From: JBDKTK01 sp039680225
GTDB taxonomy: Bacteria > Desulfobacterota > Syntrophia > Syntrophales > UBA4778
DNA: 9,349 bases
Assembly: GCA_039680225.1 (NCBI GenBank)
Contig: JBDKTK010000384.1
Coordinates: 1 to 9,349, forward strand
Direction of reading: 5' to 3'
The notes under the pieces are model-generated. The model did no database searches. It was not told the origin of the DNA and saw only the letters and a list, made by a program, of their open reading frames with translations. A program made the translations under genes and the position numbers. Shown piece after piece: positions 5,519 through 9,349 of this stretch (position 1 is its first letter; every line of letters begins with the position of its first letter).

Positions 5519-5552
5519 GGGGCGCTCGGGATTCGCGGCGCCCCTTTTTTTT
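5519..5552 (+). terminator. Intrinsic terminator of csp
   Basis: GGGGCGC (5519-5525) pairs with GCGCCCC (5538-5544) across a 12-base loop, followed directly by eight T (5545-5552). It starts 18 bases after the csp stop codon and is a very strong Rho-independent terminator. Confidence 0.95.
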
Positions 5553-5576
5553 AAAATACGATATTAAGGAATGGAA

Positions 5577-5741
5577 ATGGCCAAAACAAGATATTCGTTT
5601 GAAAAGCGCCAGCGCGAAAAAGCCAAAATTCAGAAGCGGCAGGAGAAGGCGCAGCGCCGCGCTGAAACAAAGAAAGTGAAAACAGGAGACCAGGAATTTA
5701 CGCAGGATTCCGAACAGACTTCTGAAAACATTCCGGAATAA
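5577..5741 (+). CDS. Small highly charged protein (54 aa), YSFEKRQRE type
   Basis: A 54-residue ORF, MAKTRYSFEKRQREKAKI... ending SENIPE. The first 36 residues are strongly basic and helical (many Lys, Arg, Gln, Glu, Ala), possibly a coiled coil or nucleic-acid-binding helix; the last 18 are acidic. AAGGA (5566-5570) touches an upstream ATG at 5571 but sits 6 bases before ATG 5577, and MAKTRYSFEKRQRE is the kind of opening I recall from small deltaproteobacterial proteins, so 5577 is chosen. It lies 24 bases after the csp terminator, so it needs readthrough or its own promoter in the AT-rich stretch at 5545-5565. The antisense frame here is open too but contains only a shadow ORF. Function unknown; an RNA- or ribosome-associated role is a guess from charge and context. 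Confidence 0.75.
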   Translation: MAKTRYSFEKRQREKAKIQKRQEKAQRRAETKKVKTGDQEFTQDSEQTSENIPE

Positions 5742-5809
5742 ATTCAACTTTCCGCTTTCAGCCCCGATTATTTTCAGATAAAATCCCGGTTAAAATTTTC
5801 AGACTTGAA

Positions 5810-6637
5810 ATGATTGTTTCTTCGCAAATCGGGCCCGTCACAATCTTCCGGATGGGGAAGCATGTTGCCTCAAAAAGCTGGACGCTCTACGAGACGCATG
5901 CGTTCCTTCTCGGGGATGTCATGATAGACACCGGCACAACCTGGGTTGCCAAAGAGTGGAAAACCCGCTTCGGGGACTTCCGCTGCGCAACCGTGATCAA
6001 CACCCACCATCACGAAGACCACACGGGCAATAACCGCCTTTTCCAGGACACATTCGGGGCTGCGGTTTATGCGCACCCGGAGACCCTTCCTTTCCTCGAA
6101 GACCCGGAGAGGATCGAGAAGCAGATGTACAGGAGGATTGTCTGGAAGAGACCTGCCGCATCAAGCGGCTCGCCGCTGCCGGTCAGCGTTGAAGCCGGGA
6201 AGCATACATTGCAGGTTATCCACACTCCGGGCCATTGCCCCGATCACGTCTGCCTGTACGAACCGGAAAACGGCTGGCTTTTTTCCGGCGATGCCTTCTG
6301 CGGGAGGCGTTTCGATTACCTGAGAAAAGATGAGGATTTCAACCAGATGCTGAAATCGTTGAAAATGCTCGCCTGCCTTGATGTCCGGACCATCTTCTGC
6401 GGTTTCAAGGGGGCAGTCGAAAACGGGACGGAAGCGATCAGGGCCAAGATCGGCTTCATGGAAGAGCTGAAGCTTAAAGTGCTTGACCTGTACGCAAAGG
6501 GGGTGCCGCCCCGGAAAATCAAACACAAACTGCTCGGGCCCGAAGCGGCAATGTGCTTCGTAACATTCGGCCATTATTCAAAACAGAACACCATTGACGA
6601 TATAATAAGGAAAGAGTTCCCCGGCGGGAAATCCTGA
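5810..6637 (+). CDS. Metallo-beta-lactamase fold protein with helical C-terminal region
   Basis: A 275-residue MBL-fold protein. The zinc-site motif THHHEDH (65-71) gives H66, H68, D70 and H71; H142 lies in HTPGHCPDH and D161 in LFSGDAFCG. At the place of the usual late 'PGHG' histidine the sequence is IFCGFKGAVENG (196-206), so the last metal ligand appears replaced by F199. Residues 207-275 are helical (KVLDLYAKGVPPRKIKHKL) and end in a FGHYSKQNTIDDIIR segment, comparable in layout to the small helical C-terminal domain of LACTB2-like proteins. There is no strong Shine-Dalgarno sequence before ATG 5810; a TAAAAT at 5779-5784 may be its -10. It is 68 bases after the small-protein gene and its stop is one base from the convergent gene's stop. 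Substrate unknown. Confidence 0.88.
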   Translation: MIVSSQIGPVTIFRMGKHVASKSWTLYETHAFLLGDVMIDTGTTWVAKEWKTRFGDFRCATVINTHHHEDHTGNNRLFQDTFGAAVYAHPETLPFLEDPERIEKQMYRRIVWKRPAASSGSPLPVSVEAGKHTLQVIHTPGHCPDHVCLYEPENGWLFSGDAFCGRRFDYLRKDEDFNQMLKSLKMLACLDVRTIFCGFKGAVENGTEAIRAKIGFMEELKLKVLDLYAKGVPPRKIKHKLLGPEAAMCFVTFGHYSKQNTIDDIIRKEFPGGKS

Positions 6638-6638
6638 T

Positions 6639-6917
6639 TTATTCAACCCACATTTCCAGAAACGCGGTCAATACCACTGCGCAAATCAGGAACAGAAAAC
6701 CGGAGAATAAGGAGACAAGGTACCAGTACCTCCCCGGGTTTATTGCCCGGTCGCATATCTTTGAGCTGTCCCCGTAATTGAATCTCCCGGTACTCAGCCC
6801 TTTGTACAAAGTATGCCACAGCAACCAGATGGCTCCGCCCATCACAACAATTACGAGAAATGTACGAAAGATTTTCACAAATTCAAACCGCGAAGCTGTA
6901 ATTTTCCGCAACGGCAC
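6639..6917 (-). CDS. Small two-helix membrane protein
   Basis: 92 residues with two hydrophobic segments, about 17-38 and 65-87, joined by a polar loop containing KICDRAINPGRYWYL (53-67). The basic N-terminus suggests an N-in, C-in hairpin in the inner membrane. The 'DRAxxPGRYW' loop before the second helix resembles small proteobacterial unknowns with an 'xxPxxFW' motif; no function is known to me. The start is uncertain: GTG at 6915-6917 gives the longest form but lacks a clear ribosome site, and TTG 6911 or GTG 6878 are alternatives. It follows the thioesterase gene by 65 bases on the same strand and converges on the MBL gene with one base between stops and no terminator. Confidence 0.65.
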   Translation of the reverse strand: MPLRKITASRFEFVKIFRTFLVIVVMGGAIWLLWHTLYKGLSTGRFNYGDSSKICDRAINPGRYWYLVSLFSGFLFLICAVVLTAFLEMWVE

Positions 6918-6982
6918 GCCGGACGTACAGGCCCATCCAGTCCGCCACCATAAACTGCCATATGAATATTATCGGTCTGTAT

Positions 6983-7435
6983 TTATCTAATCTTTAATTT
7001 GTTGGCGCCATTCAGCGGGGTCTTCACGAAAGTCGCGTAACCCTTGGCTATTATTTTTTTATCCTGGTTGGTGATCACGGCTTCGGCCCTGGCCAGAGTG
7101 CGGCTCTGCTGGATGAGTTTTCCCCTGGCCGTGATCACGTCTCCGGGGTGGGCCGGCGACATGTAATCCACATGCAGGGAGACGGTCGTGACAAATTCGT
7201 TCTGTTTCAGATGGGGCCAGACGGAAAGCCCGCACGACGAATCGATTATGGTCGCCAGGACGCCGCCATGCACCTTCCCCCAGGGATTGCGGTGCTTGCG
7301 AGCCCCCTTGATTTCCAGGACCGCGCCTTTCTTGTCGATGGAAATCATTTCCATGGACAAGGTTTTATAAAAGGGGACCTTATTTACCTTCGCCCTTGCC
7401 TCTTCGGTTTTTTTCCATAAAAGAGGATCGAACAT
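6983..7435 (-). CDS. PaaI-type hotdog-fold thioesterase
   Basis: A 150-residue hotdog-fold acyl-CoA thioesterase of the PaaI/YbgC-like superfamily, hydrolysing an acyl- or aryl-CoA to the acid and CoA in the cytosol. NPWGKVHGGVLATIID (50-65) is the family signature: H56-G57-G58 binds the thioester region and D65, nine residues on, is the catalytic acid position. The later strands VSLHVDYMSPAHPGDVITARG (86-105) complete the fold. Two in-frame ATGs exist; the ribosome site AGGAG (7442-7446) abuts the first but is 6 bases from the second, so MFDPLLWKKT (ATG 7433-7435) is chosen. The natural substrate cannot be read. It is the first gene of a probable two-gene unit, divergent from the membrane protein gene across a repeat-rich 230-bp region. 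Confidence 0.92.
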   Translation of the reverse strand: MFDPLLWKKTEEARAKVNKVPFYKTLSMEMISIDKKGAVLEIKGARKHRNPWGKVHGGVLATIIDSSCGLSVWPHLKQNEFVTTVSLHVDYMSPAHPGDVITARGKLIQQSRTLARAEAVITNQDKKIIAKGYATFVKTPLNGANKLKIR

Positions 7436-7478
7436 ATTCATCTCCTGTGATCATTTGCCGGAACGTTATCGGGACATT

Positions 7479-7517
7479 ACATCAATACGGGCTTTTAGCA
7501 AACATCAATATGCTAAA
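7479..7517. promoter_or_regulatory. Dyad TTTAGCA-N10-TGCTAAA plus direct repeats
   Basis: TTTAGCA (7494-7500) and TGCTAAA (7511-7517) form a perfect 7-bp inverted repeat with a 10-base centre. That centre carries ACATCAATA (7502-7510), and the same nine bases occur at 7479-7487, 23 bp away. The arrangement lies 45-80 bp upstream of the thioesterase start and looks like a regulator-binding region. Confidence 0.5.
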
Positions 7518-7532
7518 GGAAATCAATCCTTC

Positions 7533-7572
7533 CCCTGAGTAAAATTCAGGGACAGCCGCGGTAAAAATCAGG
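7533..7572. repeat. CCCTGA/TCAGGG inverted repeat and 12-bp direct repeat
   Basis: CCCTGA (7533-7538) and TCAGGG (7546-7551) form a 6-bp dyad with a 7-base loop. Overlapping it, GTAAAATTCAGG (7539-7550) is repeated as GTAAAAATCAGG (7561-7572), 11 of 12 identical, 22 bp apart, about two helical turns. Confidence 0.45.
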
Positions 7573-7598
7573 TTTTCCAACTGGAAACCCGTTACCGC
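7558..7598. repeat. 41-nt nested stem-loop
   Basis: Outer arms GCGGTAA (7558-7564) and TTACCGC (7592-7598) are perfect complements. Inside, GGTTTTCC (7571-7578) pairs with GGAAACC (7583-7589) with one bulged T and an AACT loop. Fourteen pairs in 41 bases with no T-run argue for an RNA element or protein site rather than a terminator. It lies 70 bases upstream of the plus-strand membrane protein gene. Confidence 0.55.
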
Positions 7599-7667
7599 CC
7601 TGCACTACTATTTAACGGGGATATCGGCTTCAGGGTCTCCGGAGAAATTTTAAACGATCGGAAACAA

Positions 7668-8159
7668 ATGGAAGGGCGGCAAAGTACAATGGCAAATGAC
7701 GCCCAAATGATGCTGTCGCTGTTCTTTGCCGTTTACTTCACCCTGATGATCGACCGCTCCCATGAAGCATATAACCCTTATGACACTTACGGGGCCTGGA
7801 CGGGAAGGTCCTTTGCGCACAGGCGGCTGGTATTGTCATGGCTGTTCCTTTTCCTCTTTCCGCTCATCCATTTCGCAGTCACTTACCAGGTCCTGGGCGA
7901 ATATCCTTTAAGATTCGATTGGGGTTTCCCCGGTGCAGTGAATATCGTGCTGGTAGGTTTTCTGTCGTTCTTCAGTTTTGGGTATTACAGGATCTTCGAA
8001 TCATTCCTGAACGGCTTTCCGGATTTCTTTTTTTCGGAGCTGGAAAAAGAAGGCATGGAATCCCGCCCGGAGTTCCATGCGCATTTCATTCCGGGTTTCC
8101 TGTACATAATACTGACGGTGTTGATACAGGTGTTGATTATATTTTTTTTAAATAATTGA
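7668..8159 (+). CDS. Four-helix membrane protein, unknown
   Basis: 163 residues with four predicted membrane segments: about 11-28, 52-74, 88-108 and 141-160. Aromatic residues are abundant. The loop after helix 1 reads HEAYNPYDTYGAW (32-44) and the loop before helix 4 contains SELEKEGMESRPEFHAHF (123-140). No catalytic or transport motif was recognised. The start is either ATG 7668, with a weak GGAaacaa before it, or ATG 7689 (MANDAQMML), which would begin the protein just before helix 1 but lacks good spacing; 7668 is kept with reservation. It is a single plus-strand gene following a highly structured intergenic region and ending just before a GC-rich hairpin cluster. No terminator was found. 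Confidence 0.78.
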   Translation: MEGRQSTMANDAQMMLSLFFAVYFTLMIDRSHEAYNPYDTYGAWTGRSFAHRRLVLSWLFLFLFPLIHFAVTYQVLGEYPLRFDWGFPGAVNIVLVGFLSFFSFGYYRIFESFLNGFPDFFFSELEKEGMESRPEFHAHFIPGFLYIILTVLIQVLIIFFLNN

Positions 8160-8169
8160 CCTCATCCCA

Positions 8170-8223
8170 CCCCCTGGAGGGGGATATGGGCAATGTTCCC
8201 ATGATGTCCCCCGACGGCGGGGG
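8170..8223. repeat. Cluster of three short GC-rich hairpins
   Basis: CCCCC-tgga-GGGGG (8170-8183), ATGGG-caatgtt-CCCAT (8186-8202) and CCCCC-gacggc-GGGGG (8208-8223) lie almost end to end. None is followed by T residues. The opening CCTCATCCCACCCCCTGG resembles the GC-rich 'CTCACCCC...GGGGAG' intergenic repeats seen in many bacterial genomes, and CCTCATCCC recurs at 9330-9338 near the window end. Confidence 0.5.
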
Positions 8224-8288
8224 CAGGGGGCGGTTCATGATTAGTAGAAAACCGTTGCCGAGGTTCATCAATTCGAAAAGGGGGCGCC

Positions 8289-9187
8289 ATGCAATACAGG
8301 ACTCTGGGAGATACGCGGGAAACCGTTTCCGCCATCGGGCTGGGAGGGTTCCACATCGGCAGGATCGATAGCGAGAAAGAGAGCATCCGGATTGTCCATG
8401 CAGCCATCGGCAACGGCATCACCTTCATGGACAACTCCTGGGATTACAACGAGGGCAGGAGCGAGACCAGGATGGGCAAGGCGCTGAAAGACGGTTACCG
8501 CAGGAAGGTGTTCCTGATGACGAAGATCGATGCGAGGACGGCCGAAGCAGCCCGGAAGCAAATGGAAGAATCCTTGCAGCGGCTGCAGACGGACTGCGTC
8601 GATCTCCTCCAGTTCCATGAAGTGATCCGGATACGGGACCCGGAAAGGATATTTGCGGAAGGAGGCGCCCTGGAAGCCGCGCTGGAAGCGAAAAAGGCGG
8701 GGAAGCTGCGCTACATCGGGTTTACCGGCCACAAGGACCCTCTGATCCACCTGCACATGCTCACGGTTGCGGAGCAGCGCGGTTTTCAATTTGACGCTGT
8801 GCAGATGCCCCTCAACCTCCTCGATGCCCATTTCCGCAGCTTCGAGCACCAGGTGCTCCCGCGCCTTGTTATGGACGGGACCGGCGTGCTCGGCATGAAG
8901 CCGTTCGGGGACGGCAGGCTCCTCGAAAGCAACGCCGGAGTCACGCCGCCGAGTGCCTGCATTACGCGCTGAACCTGCCGGCATCTGTTGTGATCACCGG
9001 AATCGACAGCATGGAGGTGCTCAGGCAGGACCTCGACGCCGTGGAGTCTTTCCGCCCGCTGCAGCCGGCCGAGGTCGACAGCCTCATGTCGAAAACTTCA
9101 GCCGTCGCGGCTTCGGGCTGGTTCGAGCTGTACAAGATGTCGAGCGAGCACGACTCCACAACACACAACCCGGAATGGCTGGGATGA
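8289..9187 (+). pseudogene. Aldo/keto reductase gene with one-base frameshift
   Basis: The first frame (8289-8972, 227 codons) encodes an NAD(P)H-dependent aldo/keto reductase of the TIM-barrel AKR superfamily. The catalytic tetrad is present: D48, Y53 (SWDYNEG), K79 (MTKID) and H110 (LLQFHEV). After SNAGVTP (214-220) the family sequence continues in another frame as AECLHYALNLPASVVITGIDSM... to NPEWLG and a stop at 9185-9187. One missing base at about 8946-8950, in a GCC-repeat, joins the two; restoring it gives about 299 residues, normal for the family. As written the protein loses the C-terminal cofactor-binding ITGIDSM part and is probably inactive. No slippery heptamer is present, so programmed frameshifting is unlikely; a true mutation or a sequencing/assembly error are the alternatives. 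GGGGG at 8280-8284, 4 bases from ATG, serves as ribosome site. Confidence 0.85.
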
Positions 9188-9349
9188 TTGTATTAAGCGG
9201 TGCGTTGTTTTTCCGTTGGTAAAACCAGGGCGGGCTCGCTCGAAATTAATGAGCTGTCGGTAGAACGGCTCAGGATAGGGGGAATTGAGATTACGGAGAG
9301 CATGCTTTTGCGGGGATCGAAATAATATTCCTCATCCCGCTGTTCCCGG
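9188..9349. other. Gene-poor end of the window
   Basis: No convincing gene. A short plus-strand open stretch from GTG 9200 to TAA 9323-9325 (41 codons) encodes SLEINELSVERLRIGGIEITESMLL, which looks protein-like but has no ribosome site; it may be a gene remnant. No terminator for the reductase was seen. The last 20 bases begin a CCTCATCCC stretch like the repeat at 8160. Confidence 0.4.

Noticed and set aside
5505..5747. Minus-strand 80-aa hydrophobic ORF opposite the small charged protein
   Set aside because: It is the antisense of a Lys/Glu-rich coding sequence, overlaps the csp terminator and has no ribosome site.
8940..8960. Programmed -1 frameshift in the aldo/keto reductase
   Set aside because: There is no X-XXY-YYZ slippery heptamer, no obvious downstream pseudoknot, and this family is not known to use frameshifting.

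Overview
The window looks like chromosomal housekeeping and accessory DNA from a GC-moderate Gram-negative bacterium, most likely a Desulfobacterota (former Deltaproteobacteria) relative. This is inferred from three things: the adenylate kinase LID carries the Cys-x5-His...Cys-x2-Cys metal site known from Desulfovibrio enzymes; the class I aminotransferase has the N-terminal style I associate with that group; and a tiny 'YSFEKRQRE' protein of a kind I recall from it is present. No phage genes, transposase, CRISPR array, rRNA or tRNA was seen.

Layout. Positions 1-219 (minus) hold the 5' end of lepA, apparently transcribed from an extended -10 that would make a leaderless mRNA. Next comes a minus-strand operon read from a good sigma70-type promoter near 2313-2341: fmdB-like zinc ribbon (TTG start), a metallo-beta-lactamase (MBL) fold hydrolase, then adk, ending at an intrinsic terminator (312-349). 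Divergent from it, on the plus strand, is a PLP aminotransferase followed by a winged-helix-like unknown protein and a hairpin/T-run terminator. A minus-strand Cys-rich lipoprotein gene is divergent from a cold-shock protein gene, whose long leader contains a terminator-like hairpin. After the csp terminator lie a 54-residue basic/acidic small protein and a second MBL-fold protein. A minus-strand pair (PaaI-type hotdog thioesterase, then a two-helix membrane protein) converges on the second MBL gene with one base between the stop codons.

The 7442-7667 intergenic region between the thioesterase gene and a plus-strand four-helix membrane protein gene is rich in dyads and direct repeats. It is followed by a GC-rich hairpin cluster and an aldo/keto reductase gene interrupted by a one-base frameshift. 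The last 160 bases hold no convincing gene.

I do not see a complete novel multi-gene system. The most interesting signals are regulatory: the leaderless lepA start, the csp leader with a possible terminator/antiterminator switch, the 7442-7667 control region, and a perfect 17-bp palindrome between divergent promoters. Among proteins, the two MBL-fold enzymes with altered metal ligands, the Cys-rich lipoprotein, the small 54-residue protein and the frameshifted reductase stand out.
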